Positions 35,954-43,955 of a stretch of DNA of 43,955 nucleotides are shown here, one piece after another (the stretch's first letter is position 1; each line of letters starts with the position of its first letter). Position numbers and translations under genes: made by a program. The notes below the pieces were generated by a model, which saw nothing but the letters and a program-made list of their open reading frames with translations, searched no databases and was not told the DNA's origin. Source of the DNA: Lysobacterales bacterium (GTDB taxonomy: Bacteria; Pseudomonadota; Gammaproteobacteria; Xanthomonadales; SZUA-36); contig JANQPM010000078.1 of NCBI GenBank assembly GCA_028289465.1, positions 1 to 43,955 of the forward strand, in the 5' to 3' direction.

Positions 35954-37342
35954 ATGTCGATCGTTATATACAATACGCTAAGCCGCGAAAAGCAGCCGTT
36001 TGAGCCGCTGGATTCCGAGCGGGTCACTATGTACCAATGCGGTCCGACCGTCTACAACTACGCGCATATCGGCAATGCGCGCCCGGCGGTAATTTTCGAT
36101 CTTCTGTATCGACTGCTGCAGCGTGAATACCCGGAAGTGGTATTTGCCCGCAATTTCACCGATGTAGATGACAAGATCAATGCCGCTGCGGCCGAACAAG
36201 GCGTGCCGATAAGTACCATTACCGAACGTTTTACCGCCGCGTACCGCGAGGACATGGCGGCCCTCGGCGTCGGCCAGCCGAGCCTGGAACCGTTCGCGAC
36301 CCGTCATATCGACGTGATGATCGGAATGATCGAACGCCTGATTGCCGACGGCCATGCCTATGCCGAGCAAGGGCATGTGCTGTTCGATGTCACCTCCTAT
36401 GAAAACTACGGCAATCTGTCGCGCCGCGACCGCCGCGAGATGATCGCCGGCGCCCGGGTCGAGGTCGCGCCGTACAAGCGCAACCCGGCCGACTTCGTCT
36501 TATGGAAACCGTCGGTCGATCCTCAACCCGGATGGGACAGTCCGTGGGGCTGGGGCCGGCCCGGCTGGCACCTGGAATGCTCGGCAATGTGCGCCAAACA
36601 CCTGGGCGAGACCATCGACATTCATGCCGGCGGCCAGGACCTGATTTTCCCGCACCATGAGAACGAAATCGCGCAGAGCGTCTGCGCGCATCGCGGCAAG
36701 CCGTTTGCGCGTTTCTGGCTGCACAACGGCTTCGTTACCGTCGAAAAGCGCAAGATGTCAAAATCGCTGGGTAATACGCTGACCGTGCACGAACTGCTGC
36801 GTCAGCACCGTGGTGAAACCTTGCGCTATGTGCTGCTGAACGCCCACTACCGACAGCCGCTGGATTGGTCGGAGCAAGTGCTGGAACAGGCCCGCCGGAC
36901 GCTGGACCGCCTGTATGCGGTGTTACGCGACAGCCTGCAGCGCTGGGGTGTATTGGCTCCGGGCAGCGTACCCCGGACCTTTCTGGCTGCGTTACAGGAC
37001 GACCTGAATACGCCCAGAGCGCTGGCTGAGCTGAACCGGATAGCCAAGGCCCTGGCCAATGCCGATCAGGCGGACGATGCGGCCCGGCTCGGTGGCGAAT
37101 TGCTGGCCAGCGGGGACCTTATCGGCCTGCTGAACCAGGATCCGAACACCTGGCTGGCCGGTCAGTCAGCCGAGGTCGATGTCGATCTGGTCGAACGGAT
37201 GATCGAAGACCGGAACCAAGCCCGGGCCACACGCGATTTTGAGCGTGCAGACCAGTTGCGCGATCAATTAAGCGCCATGGGCGTGGTACTGGAAGACAGT
37301 GCCGGCGGAACGCGCTGGAAAGTCGTCAGCGAGACCGATTGA
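35954..37342 (+). CDS. cysS: Cysteinyl-tRNA synthetase
   Basis: 462 residues. Class I aminoacyl-tRNA synthetase that charges tRNA-Cys. The HIGH motif is YAHIGNARP, the KMSKS motif is intact ([11 protein letters not shown]), and the zinc ligands are seen as Cys in [10 protein letters not shown], Cys in WHLECSAM, and His/Glu in [16 protein letters not shown] lies about 15 bases before the ATG, further than usual. sufE follows after 2 bases, so both are probably one transcript; the two are linked by cysteine (tRNA charging and cysteine-derived sulfur). Confidence 0.98.
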   Translation: MSIVIYNTLSREKQPFEPLDSERVTMYQCGPTVYNYAHIGNARPAVIFDLLYRLLQREYPEVVFARNFTDVDDKINAAAAEQGVPISTITERFTAAYREDMAALGVGQPSLEPFATRHIDVMIGMIERLIADGHAYAEQGHVLFDVTSYENYGNLSRRDRREMIAGARVEVAPYKRNPADFVLWKPSVDPQPGWDSPWGWGRPGWHLECSAMCAKHLGETIDIHAGGQDLIFPHHENEIAQSVCAHRGKPFARFWLHNGFVTVEKRKMSKSLGNTLTVHELLRQHRGETLRYVLLNAHYRQPLDWSEQVLEQARRTLDRLYAVLRDSLQRWGVLAPGSVPRTFLAALQDDLNTPRALAELNRIAKALANADQADDAARLGGELLASGDLIGLLNQDPNTWLAGQSAEVDVDLVERMIEDRNQARATRDFERADQLRDQLSAMGVVLEDSAGGTRWKVVSETD

Positions 37343-37344
37343 AC

Positions 37345-37770
37345 ATGACAACCGATCCGCGCCAGCAAGCAATTATCGATGAATTCGGTTTTTTTGAAAA
37401 CTGGATGGACCGCTATCAGTACCTGATTGATCTGGGTAAGCAGCTTCCGGCGCTGGATGAGTCGGAGAAAAGCGAAGACAACCGATTGCATGGCTGCCAA
37501 TCCCAGGTCTGGGTCATTACCGAAGGCGACGCCGATCGGCTACGCTTTCGGGCCAATAGCGACGCCGCGATCGTATCCGGCCTGATCGCGTTGCTTCTGC
37601 GGGTTTTTTCCGACCGCAGTGCGGCCGAAATTACCGCACTGGACCCTTACTTTGTCCGCGAAATCGGCCTGCACCAGCACCTGTCCCCTACCCGTTCCAA
37701 CGGATTGCATGCGATGCTGCACCATATCAAGCAACAGGCGACCGAAGCGCTGGTTGCAAACGGGAAATAA
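37345..37770 (+). CDS. sufE: Cysteine desulfuration protein SufE
   Basis: 141 residues. Accepts persulfide sulfur from a SufS-type cysteine desulfurase and passes it to Fe-S cluster assembly. The acceptor Cys is Cys51 in RLHGCQSQVW, the same number as in E. coli SufE; the end has LSPTRSNGLHAMLHHIK typical of the family. The ATG at 37345 begins 2 bases after the cysS stop. A TTG at 37339 would overlap cysS and is less likely. SufS and the rest of the Suf machinery are not in the window. Confidence 0.95.
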   Translation: MTTDPRQQAIIDEFGFFENWMDRYQYLIDLGKQLPALDESEKSEDNRLHGCQSQVWVITEGDADRLRFRANSDAAIVSGLIALLLRVFSDRSAAEITALDPYFVREIGLHQHLSPTRSNGLHAMLHHIKQQATEALVANGK

Positions 37771-37823
37771 ACCCCAGTAAATAGACCGGGTGACCCCTTC
37801 CGGGCACCGGTATCGGCCATAAA

Positions 37824-37851
37824 AAAAACCCCGCCGTCAGGCGGGGTTTTT
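37824..37851. terminator. Bidirectional Rho-independent terminator
   Basis: AAAAACCCCGCC, loop GTCA, GGCGGGGTTTTT: a symmetric stem with T tracts on both strands. It serves sufE on the plus strand and the OmpA-family gene on the minus strand. Confidence 0.95.
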
Positions 37852-37870
37852 ATCATCTGCAAGCGCTGGC

Positions 37871-39037
37871 TCAGCGGCCCAGAACCACCAGTTCGGTACG
37901 GCGATTCTTCGCGCGGCCTTCCTTGCTGTCATTACCGGCTACCGGGCGGCTTTCGCCATAGCCCTTGGCCGACAGACGGCTGGCATTCACGCCTTTGCCG
38001 ACCAGGTAGTCGCGTACCACGTTGGCGCGGCGTTCCGACAAACCCTGGTTGTAAGATTCGGTGCCGACGCTGTCGGTATGTCCGCCGACCTCGACCACGA
38101 CCTTGGTGTGATGATTCAGCAGTTCTGCTGCTTCATCCAATACCGCAACGGCTTCCGGCTTCAGCGTGGCACGATCGAAGTCGAAATAAACGCCCGGCAA
38201 GTCGATAACCGCTTCCACCTCGCAGCCGTCCAGGTCCACAACAGCACCGGCACGGGTATCCGGACACTTGTCGCGTGCGTTCGGCACGCCGTCGCCATCG
38301 CTGTCGACCGGGCAACCGTACTGATCGACTTCAGCGCCCGCCGGCGTGTTCGGGCAGCGGTCACGGCTGTCGACCACACCGTCGCCGTCGCTGTCGCGCT
38401 CCGGCTGCGGTTCGGGATCAATGGCCGCTGCCGCTGCAGCAGGTGCCGCTGCCGCGCCGCCACCGAAGTTCGCGCCGATGCCCAGGCTCAGATAGTAGTC
38501 ATCGAAGCTGTCGATACGGAAAATGCTGTTGTTATCGTGGTCGTAACGGTACATGAACTGGAAACGGCCGAAGAAGCGGTCGTTGAAGTCGCCCTGTACG
38601 CCGACACCCAGACTCACATTGAAATCGTTATTTTGCGAAAAGATGGAATTGTGATCAGTGTTGCCAATACCAAATGCGAAGAACGGACGCGCCTGGCCTG
38701 GCTCTTTCCAGTAGTAGCGACCGATCAGGTTAACGGATTTCAGGCTCCAGTCGTTAAAGGTCGCACCCGGAAGAAAGGCCTCCAGGGCAGCCGGGTCGAC
38801 AGTCAGATCGGAACGATCCAGTTCCAGATCGAGGCTGAAATTGGGGCTGAGATACCGGCCGATACCGATACCGTAGTAAAGATCCCCATTATCGGTGGGA
38901 CGGTTGCTGTCAGAGACCGCTTTGCCGCCAAAAACCGTAAAATGCCACGGATTAACGTCATTATCAGCGGCGTAGGCACTGCCACCGATCATGAGTCCTG
39001 CCGCAAGCAGGGATTTTAATAAGGCTTGCTTTCTCAC
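37871..39037 (-). CDS. OmpA-family outer membrane protein with thrombospondin type 3 repeats
   Basis: 388 residues. Signal peptide (LLKSLLAAGLMIGGSAYA), an N-terminal OmpA-like beta-barrel (about 20-195), an Ala/Pro hinge, two calcium-binding thrombospondin type 3 units (each DSDGDGV...D.CP....G..VD..GC, about 212-265), and a C-terminal OmpA/MotB domain that binds peptidoglycan diaminopimelate (VYFDFDRATLKPEA, GHTDSVGTESYNQGLSERRA, NRRTELVV). Same plan as Pseudomonas OprF. Probably anchors the outer membrane to the wall. The start is set to GTG 39037, directly before the signal peptide; extension to 39088 adds 17 unlikely residues. The palindrome CTAACGTTAG (39164-39173) lies upstream. Confidence 0.94.
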   Translation of the reverse strand: MRKQALLKSLLAAGLMIGGSAYAADNDVNPWHFTVFGGKAVSDSNRPTDNGDLYYGIGIGRYLSPNFSLDLELDRSDLTVDPAALEAFLPGATFNDWSLKSVNLIGRYYWKEPGQARPFFAFGIGNTDHNSIFSQNNDFNVSLGVGVQGDFNDRFFGRFQFMYRYDHDNNSIFRIDSFDDYYLSLGIGANFGGGAAAAPAAAAAAIDPEPQPERDSDGDGVVDSRDRCPNTPAGAEVDQYGCPVDSDGDGVPNARDKCPDTRAGAVVDLDGCEVEAVIDLPGVYFDFDRATLKPEAVAVLDEAAELLNHHTKVVVEVGGHTDSVGTESYNQGLSERRANVVRDYLVGKGVNASRLSAKGYGESRPVAGNDSKEGRAKNRRTELVVLGR

Positions 39038-39279
39038 TGTTCTACTCTCTTGTTTGGTTACGGGAACACTCACTTCAACGGGAGTCACCTGACTCAGCGG
39101 CCAGACTGCGCAGACACTGCACTCCCCATTAACCCCAGTTTAACAAAAATCAACCGGCAGCGCCTAACGTTAGTTGCAGCTGTTAACAAATTCGAAAACT
39201 GGCGCAAAAGCACCGAAAAAGACACCAGCGTTGCTGGCATCACATTGAATAGATAGGGGTTTTTGCGTTTCGGCCGCGG

Positions 39280-39714
39280 CTAGCGACTGTCGCGCATCTG
39301 CCGTTGCCGGAGTTCCCAGCGTTCTTGCGCATCCAGGCACAGGGTCGCAATCGGGCGCGCCTCCAAACGGGCGATACCGATTTCCTCGCCGGTTTCGTCA
39401 CAATACCCATAGCTGCCGTCCTCGATGCGCAACAGGGCCTTGTCAATCTTGTTAATCAGTTTCCGATACCGGTCCCGGGTTCGGAGTTCGAGGCTGTTTT
39501 CGGTTTCTCGCGTGGCACGCTCCGCCTCATCACCAACATCTCGCACTTCTTCCCGCAGATTGTTGATGGTTTCCTGTGACTCTTCGACCAGTTCCTGGCG
39601 CCAGTCAGTCAGTTTGCGGCGAAAGTACTCCAAATGCTCCGGGCACATATACTCATCCTTGGCTTTCGGACGATAGCCTTTGGCCAACTCGATTCGTTCC
39701 TGGGTCTTGTTCAT
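39280..39714 (-). CDS. dksA: DksA family RNA polymerase-binding transcription factor, two-cysteine variant
   Basis: 144 residues. Binds the RNA polymerase secondary channel and works with ppGpp. The coiled coil has tip residues Asp62, Glu65 and Ala67 where E. coli DksA has Asp71, Asp74 and Ala76, so the second aspartate is changed to glutamate. The zinc finger keeps only the first Cys of each pair: Cys105-x-x-Thr108 and Cys126-x-x-Ala129. The rest (GYCDETGEEIGIARLEARP) is highly conserved. Such variants are known as zinc-independent or redox-insensitive DksA forms. ATG 39714 is preceded by AAGGAG; ATG 39729 lies upstream of that site. Confidence 0.95.
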   Translation of the reverse strand: MNKTQERIELAKGYRPKAKDEYMCPEHLEYFRRKLTDWRQELVEESQETINNLREEVRDVGDEAERATRETENSLELRTRDRYRKLINKIDKALLRIEDGSYGYCDETGEEIGIARLEARPIATLCLDAQERWELRQRQMRDSR

Positions 39715-39747
39715 AGACTCCTTAACCAATAATTTCTATAAGCTACT

Positions 39748-39772
39748 GATTTTGAATAAATTTATCAAAATC
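39748..39772. promoter_or_regulatory. 25-bp dyad in the dksA leader
   Basis: GATTTTGA and TCAAAATC arms (8 bp) flank a 9-base AT core. It lies 34 bases before the dksA start, downstream of the putative promoter, so it could be an operator or a weak mRNA hairpin. Confidence 0.4.
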
Positions 39773-39802
39773 CATTGATTAGCTTGAGGAAAAAAGGACG
39801 AT

Positions 39803-39831
39803 GTTATATCGTAACTTTGAATGGGGAGCAA
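39803..39831 (-). promoter_or_regulatory. Putative dksA promoter
   Basis: On the minus strand TTGCTC (39826-39831), 17 bases, TATAAC (39803-39808). The leader would be about 80 bases and include the 25-bp dyad. Confidence 0.5.
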
Positions 39832-39887
39832 GCCTTATCGCATTCCCGCTTCAACTCAAACTAACCAGATAGTACGGTTCGAACCGC

Positions 39888-40097
39888 GTGAAAAAGTTCC
39901 TCATCGGCGTGATTCGCTTCTACCAGCGCTGGTTCAGCCCGTGGGTCGGGCAACAGTGCCGGTTTACACCGAGCTGCTCACATTATTCGGCCGAGGCCAT
40001 CGAACGTTACGGCGCGCTGCGCGGCAGCTGGCTGACGCTGAAGCGCCTGGGCCGCTGCCATCCATTCTGCGCCGGGGGGTATGATCCCGTTCCATAG
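39888..40097 (+). CDS. yidD: Membrane protein insertion efficiency factor YidD
   Basis: 69 residues with a GTG start. The family core is complete: [34 protein letters not shown], then [17 protein letters not shown], with three conserved Cys. YidD is a small amphipathic membrane-associated protein that assists YidC-dependent insertion. In most bacteria it lies in rpmH-rnpA-yidD-yidC; here it is alone, between dksA and a dihydroorotase gene. No clear ribosome binding site; the palindrome GGTTCGAACC precedes the start. Confidence 0.95.
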   Translation: MKKFLIGVIRFYQRWFSPWVGQQCRFTPSCSHYSAEAIERYGALRGSWLTLKRLGRCHPFCAGGYDPVP

Positions 40098-40153
40098 CGC
40101 ATGCCGCCCGCTAATCGCTTACAATTCACCTGATCCATTTAATACCGCAGAAA

Positions 40154-41494
40154 ATGCCCAATCCCCTTGTTGTCACCAATGCCCAGATCGCCAATGAAGA
40201 TCAGCTTCTGAACGGCGACGTGATGGTTAGAAACGGCCGCATCGATAAGATCGGCAGCCAGCTTCCGGTGCCGGAAAACGCCGTCGTTATCGACGCCGAG
40301 GGACGGTTCCTGCTGCCCGGCATGATCGACGACCAGGTCCATTTCCGCGAACCCGGCCTGACTCACAAAGGCGATCTCGCGTCGGAATCCAAAGCCGCTG
40401 TCGCCGGCGGCATTACCAGCTTCATGGAAATGCCGAATACCCAGCCACAGACCGTCAGCCTGGATGAACTGGAACGGAAATTCGAACGCGCGCAGGGCCG
40501 CTGCGCAGCCAACTATTCGTTCTACCTGGGCGCAACCAACGACAATCTCGAGCAAATCAAGGCACTGGATCCGAACCAGGCCTGCGGGATCAAGGTATTC
40601 ATGGGCTCGTCCACCGGCAATATGCTGGTGGACAATATCAATGTGCTAAACGATATCTTTGCCAACGCCCCCGGGATTATCACCACGCATTGCGAAAGCT
40701 CACCGCTGATCGCAGCCGAACTGCAGCGGGCAAAGCGCCGATACGGCGGCAAGATTCCGCTACAGGCGCATCCGGAAATTCGCAGCCGGGAAGCCTGCAT
40801 CGCGTCCAGCGAGCTGGCCATTTCACTGGCCAGACGCCACCGCAGCCAGCTACATATCCTGCATATCAGCACCGCCGAGGAAACCGAACTGCTGGATTCC
40901 GGCCCGCTGCGCGACAAGCATATTACCGGCGAGGTCTGCGTGCATTTTCTGCATTTCTCCGACCGGGACTACGCGAAGCTCGGGAACCGCATCAAATGCA
41001 ATCCGGCGATCAAGCGCGAACGCGACCGGCAGGCATTGATCGACGCGCTGGCCGACGGCCGTCTGGATATTATCGCGACCGACCATGCGCCGCATACCTG
41101 GGAAGAAAAACAGAGCGACGACTACCTGAGCGCACCGGCCGGCCTGCCGCTGGTGCAGCATGCATTGGTCGGTGCGTTGGAACTGGTCAGCCAGCAGCGC
41201 TTGACGCTCGCGCAGGTGGTTCGAAATACCGCACACAATGTCGCGGATCGCTTTCAGGTCCGGGACCGCGGCTATATTCGCGAGGGATACTGGGCAGATC
41301 TGGTACTGCTGGAACGCGGTAACCGGCAGCCGGTAAGCCGTGACGAGGTACTCTACCGGTGTGGCTGGAGTCCGTTTGAGGGCTATCGCTTCGACTGGCG
41401 CGTGGATACCACGCTGGTCAATGGCCGGATCGTCTATCGGAATGGCGAGTTACAGAAGCTGAACGCCGGCTGCCGGCTGGCATTCGATCGCTAG
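40154..41494 (+). CDS. pyrC: Dihydroorotase
   Basis: 446 residues. Zinc amidohydrolase that closes carbamoyl-aspartate to dihydroorotate in pyrimidine synthesis. Metal site motifs are intact: DDQVHFREPGLTHKGD (His-x-His variant with DxVHFRE), the bridging Lys in GIKVFMGSSTGN, His in ITTHCESSP and LHILHIST, and Asp in IIATDHAPHTWEEK. This is the class with long insert and DHAPH, found in Bacteroidetes and Xanthomonadales. The annotation pyrC follows usage for that group. Its stop overlaps the stop of the convergent aminotransferase gene within one CTAG. Confidence 0.93.
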   Translation: MPNPLVVTNAQIANEDQLLNGDVMVRNGRIDKIGSQLPVPENAVVIDAEGRFLLPGMIDDQVHFREPGLTHKGDLASESKAAVAGGITSFMEMPNTQPQTVSLDELERKFERAQGRCAANYSFYLGATNDNLEQIKALDPNQACGIKVFMGSSTGNMLVDNINVLNDIFANAPGIITTHCESSPLIAAELQRAKRRYGGKIPLQAHPEIRSREACIASSELAISLARRHRSQLHILHISTAEETELLDSGPLRDKHITGEVCVHFLHFSDRDYAKLGNRIKCNPAIKRERDRQALIDALADGRLDIIATDHAPHTWEEKQSDDYLSAPAGLPLVQHALVGALELVSQQRLTLAQVVRNTAHNVADRFQVRDRGYIREGYWADLVLLERGNRQPVSRDEVLYRCGWSPFEGYRFDWRVDTTLVNGRIVYRNGELQKLNAGCRLAFDR

Positions 41495-42711
41495 CGCTCG
41501 GATACCGGCGCGTCGCTATCGAATACCGTTTCGCCCGCCTGGTCATAAATCGCCTCAGCCGCCATCAGCGGGGCATCCGGAGCAATCGACTGACCCATTT
41601 CGGACAACAGCCTCGCCAGCGCCGACAGTAGCCGCAGTACATGGTGCCGATGCGCGCTTTCGCCCATCAAACCGATGCGCCAGACCCGTCCGGCAAACGG
41701 GCCCAGTCCCGCTCCGATTTCGATTTGAAAGTCATCCAGCAGCCGGTGCCTGAGCGTGGCGTCGTCAACACCGTCCGGAATCCACACAGCATTTAATTGT
41801 GGCAATCGGTGCGCCTCGTCGACCACCATACTGAGACCCATTGCGTGCAGCCCGGCAAGCAAGGCTCGATGATGCAGCTGATGGCGTTCCCAGCGGGCCG
41901 ACAGCCCTTCCTCTTCCAGCAGCACCAGTGCTTCATGAAGCGCATAGAGGCTGTTGACCGGTGCCGTATGGTGATAGACGCGCTGACCCTCGCCCCAGTA
42001 GCCGGTCAACAGCGACACATCCAGAAACCAGCTCTGTACCGGACTTTGGCGATTCTGTACGCGCTGCATCGCAGCCGGACTGAAGGTTACCGGCGATAAG
42101 CCCGGTACGCAGGACAGGCATTTCTGACTGCCGGAATACACCGCGTCGAGTTGCCACTCCGCGACTACCAGCGGCGAACCGGCCAGCGAGGTGACACAAT
42201 CGGCAACCGCCAGACAACCGTAACGATGCGCAAGCTCGGCCAGCCGTCTGGCATCGGACATCGCGCCGGTTGAAGTCTCGGCGTGGACAAAGGCCACCAG
42301 GGATGCATCCGGGTGCGTCTGCAGACAGCTTTCCACGACTTCCGGATCGACCGGGCTGCCCCAGTCGCCCTCGACCACCACCGGTTGCGCGCCGCAACGG
42401 GAGACGATCTCCTTGAGCCGATTGCCAAATACGCCGTTGATGCAGACCACCGCCTGATCGCCCGGCTCCAGCAGATTCAGCAGACAGCTTTCCATACCGG
42501 CCGAACCCGGTCCCGAGACCACAAAGGTCGTTTCGTAATCGCATTGAAAAGCCCGCTGCAGCATAACCTTCAACTCATCCATCATGCCGATGAACGACGG
42601 GTCCAGATGGCCAAGCGTTGGCCGGGCACCAGCCTGCAATACGCGCGGATGTACCATCGACGGCCCCGGCCCCATCAAAACGCGGGTGGGCGGACGAAAA
42701 GACTCGATCAT
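41491..42711 (-). CDS. Class V aminotransferase, alanine-glyoxylate/serine-pyruvate type
   Basis: 406 residues. PLP-dependent aminotransferase of the AGXT/SgaA group. The PLP Lys197 is in YSGSQKCLSCVPGLSP, VVSGPGSAGMES is the N-terminal cofactor loop, and VADCVTSLAG provides the PLP-stacking Asp. These enzymes transaminate glyoxylate with alanine or serine, feeding glycine synthesis or photorespiratory-type salvage; the substrate here cannot be fixed from sequence. ATG 42711 (MIESFRPPTRVLMGPGPS) is chosen because it begins the conserved part; the frame is open to 42816 without resemblance. Divergent from fabI. Confidence 0.92.
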   Translation of the reverse strand: MIESFRPPTRVLMGPGPSMVHPRVLQAGARPTLGHLDPSFIGMMDELKVMLQRAFQCDYETTFVVSGPGSAGMESCLLNLLEPGDQAVVCINGVFGNRLKEIVSRCGAQPVVVEGDWGSPVDPEVVESCLQTHPDASLVAFVHAETSTGAMSDARRLAELAHRYGCLAVADCVTSLAGSPLVVAEWQLDAVYSGSQKCLSCVPGLSPVTFSPAAMQRVQNRQSPVQSWFLDVSLLTGYWGEGQRVYHHTAPVNSLYALHEALVLLEEEGLSARWERHQLHHRALLAGLHAMGLSMVVDEAHRLPQLNAVWIPDGVDDATLRHRLLDDFQIEIGAGLGPFAGRVWRIGLMGESAHRHHVLRLLSALARLLSEMGQSIAPDAPLMAAEAIYDQAGETVFDSDAPVSER

Positions 42712-42757
42712 GATTTGGTTCCGGTTAGCGGTTGCCCGGCATTCTAACAGTCTCTTC

Positions 42758-42786
42758 TTAACAAAAGCGCCAATATGCAGTAGTCT
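42758..42786 (+). promoter_or_regulatory. Putative fabI promoter
   Basis: TTAACA (42758-42763, 5 of 6 matches), 17 bases, TAGTCT (42781-42786, weak). Transcription would begin about 27 bases before the fabI ATG. Confidence 0.4.
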
Positions 42787-42819
42787 GCCGCAGCCAGCTA
42801 TCGAAACGGGAAACAAAGA

Positions 42820-43617
42820 ATGGGTTTTTTACAGGGAAAACGTGCGCTGATCGTCGGTGTCGCCTCGCCTCGCTCCATCGCCTGGGGTATCGCCAAAGCG
42901 ATGCATGCCCAGGGCGCCGAACTGGCATTTACCTATCAAAACGAGAAGCTGCACAGCCGCGTTGCCAAAATTGCCGATGAGTGCGAATCCGATATTGTGC
43001 TCCCTTGCGACGTCGCCCACGACCGGCAGATTGACAGCGTCTTCGAACAACTTGGAACGCGCTGGGACGGGCTGGACATTCTGGTTCATTCGGTCGGCTT
43101 TGCGCCGCGCGACCAATTGGACGGCACCTACATCGACGCCGTTACCCGGGAAGGCTTCCAAATCGCGCACGATATCTCCAGCTACAGTCTGGCCGCGCTG
43201 GCCAAAAGCGGACGCGAACTGATGAGGGGCCGTAACGGCGCAATTCTGACACTTAGCTATCTGGGTTCGGTGCGCGCGATGCCATCCTACAATGTGATGG
43301 GTCTGGCCAAGGCCAGCCTGGAAGCCAACGTCCGCTACCTGGCGCAAAGCCTCGGTCCCGAAGGGATCCGGGTCAACGCCGTTTCCGCCGGGCCGATAAA
43401 GACGCTTGCCGCGGCCGGCATCGCACAGTTCCGCAAAATGCTGGACCACGTCGAACGGACCGCGCCGTTGCGGCGCAGCATCACGACCGAGGAAGTGGGT
43501 AACGTCTCGGCCTTTCTGTGTTCCGATCTGGCCTCCGGCATCACCGGTGAAATCACCTACGTCGACGCAGGCTACAGCATTCTGGGCATGGCCGAACTGA
43601 TGGGGGGCGACGAGTAG
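42820..43617 (+). CDS. fabI: NADH-dependent enoyl-[acyl-carrier-protein] reductase
   Basis: 265 residues. Last reduction step in each round of fatty acid elongation. The FabI form of Rossmann loop ([15 protein letters not shown]) is present, with catalytic Tyr147, Tyr157 and Lys164 (SYLGS and SYNVMGLAK), equivalent to Tyr146, Tyr156 and Lys163 of E. coli. Gly93 (SVGF), where triclosan-resistance changes occur, is the normal Gly. The C-terminus has [18 protein letters not shown]. Transcribed alone, followed by a 66-bp tandem repeat array. Confidence 0.97.
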   Translation: MGFLQGKRALIVGVASPRSIAWGIAKAMHAQGAELAFTYQNEKLHSRVAKIADECESDIVLPCDVAHDRQIDSVFEQLGTRWDGLDILVHSVGFAPRDQLDGTYIDAVTREGFQIAHDISSYSLAALAKSGRELMRGRNGAILTLSYLGSVRAMPSYNVMGLAKASLEANVRYLAQSLGPEGIRVNAVSAGPIKTLAAAGIAQFRKMLDHVERTAPLRRSITTEEVGNVSAFLCSDLASGITGEITYVDAGYSILGMAELMGGDE

Positions 43618-43623
43618 TTTTAG

Positions 43624-43955
43624 GTGCCTTGCGGCCACTCCTTCCAAGCGCAGGTGGAGTCAGACGGCGGTTTCGCGGTAGCGAAGAAGCCTTCTGACGG
43701 AACCGTTAAGCGCGTGCAGGTGGAGTCAGATGGCGGTTTCGCGGTAGCGAAGAAGCCTTCTGATGGAACCGTTAAGCGCGTGCAGGTGGAGTCAGTCGGC
43801 GGTTTCGCTATAGCGAAGAAGCCTTCTGACGGAACCATTAAACGCGTATCGGCGGAAACCGCAACCGAGCGCCCCAAGTTTCTTAGTCCGGGGCCTCCCA
43901 GCCCGCCTTCTTTCCTTCGGAAAACCGCCGAACTGTCCAGCCTGGGCTATGGCAT
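43624..43955 (+). CDS. Possible partial repeat protein running off the window end
   Basis: From GTG 43624, directly after an in-frame stop, the frame stays open for 110 codons to the window edge. It reads the 66-bp array as a 22-residue repeat with core VESDGGFAVAKKPSDGTVKR, then a Pro/Ser-rich segment. No good ribosome binding site is seen. The opposite strand is also open (43620-43877, TTG start) with repeat core VPSEGFFATAKPPSDST. Hairpin DNA of this kind often gives spurious open frames, so this is recorded as possible only. Confidence 0.25.
   Translation, partial: MPCGHSFQAQVESDGGFAVAKKPSDGTVKRVQVESDGGFAVAKKPSDGTVKRVQVESVGGFAIAKKPSDGTIKRVSAETATERPKFLSPGPPSPPSFLRKTAELSSLGYG
43651..43848. 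repeat. Three tandem copies of a 66-bp hairpin-forming unit
   Basis: Units begin at 43651, 43717 and 43783 (caggtggagtca...), with exactly 66-base spacing. The first two differ at very few positions; the third is more diverged. Inside each unit TCAGACGGCGGTTTCGC pairs imperfectly (13 of 17) with GCGAAGAAGCCTTCTGA around a GGTA or TATA loop, so each can form a hairpin about 38 bases long. The array begins 33 bases after fabI stops. The unit length is a multiple of three, and reading frames are open through it on both strands. Confidence 0.92.

Noticed and set aside
43618..43955. CRISPR array at the window end
   Set aside because: The repeats are contiguous 66-bp units without unique spacers.

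Overview
The window is a GC-rich bacterial chromosome segment dominated by core genes. The order aroC-asd-fimV-truA-trpF-trpB-trpA-accD-folC-SPOR-cvpA-purF, together with FimV, an M2 (ACE-like) peptidase, PepQ and an Oar-like TonB receptor, points to a gammaproteobacterium of the Xanthomonadales or a relative such as Wenzhouxiangella. This is inference from gene order and family content; no 16S or marker search was possible.

Layout. 1-3.3 kb: a phasin-like protein, a TPR protein and a wax ester synthase/DGAT, suggesting storage-granule or neutral-lipid metabolism. 3.4-19.4 kb (all minus strand): photolyase, purF, cvpA, a two-SPOR-domain protein, folC, accD, trpA, trpB, trpF, truA, a terminator, fimV, asd, aroC and prmB. 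Many junctions are tight: 4-nt, 1-nt, 20-nt and 11-nt overlaps, and one direct stop-to-start abutment. 19.5-24.7 kb: a Sco1/SenC copper chaperone overlapping psd, an M2 dipeptidyl carboxypeptidase lipoprotein (minus), an SPFH/prohibitin-like membrane protein and an unrecognised secreted protein. 24.7-32.3 kb: ppnN, then a minus-strand module of BlaI-type repressor, M56 peptidase fused to a C-terminal TonB domain, and a very large TonB-dependent receptor. 32.4-37.8 kb: tRNA-Pro(CGG), a ZIP-like transporter, a DUF1232/YkvA-like protein, a REP-type inverted pair, pepQ, cysS and sufE. 37.8-43.6 kb: an OmpA-family porin with thrombospondin type 3 repeats, a DksA variant with half of the zinc cysteines, yidD, a dihydroorotase, a class V aminotransferase and fabI. 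The last 340 bases hold three tandem copies of a 66-bp unit that forms imperfect hairpins and is open on both strands.

How the parts fit. The minus-strand block joins tryptophan (trpFBA), purine (purF), folate (folC), fatty acid (accD), aspartate-family (asd) and chorismate (aroC) synthesis in closely packed transcription units. The most interesting accessory part is the BlaI / M56-TonB / TonB-receptor cluster. It looks like a proteolysis-controlled repressor system in which the usual BlaR1 sensor domain is replaced by a TonB domain, placed next to an outer membrane receptor. The terminal 66-bp repeat array is the clearest piece of structure that ordinary gene calls do not explain. No prophage, insertion sequence, CRISPR array or rRNA was seen.
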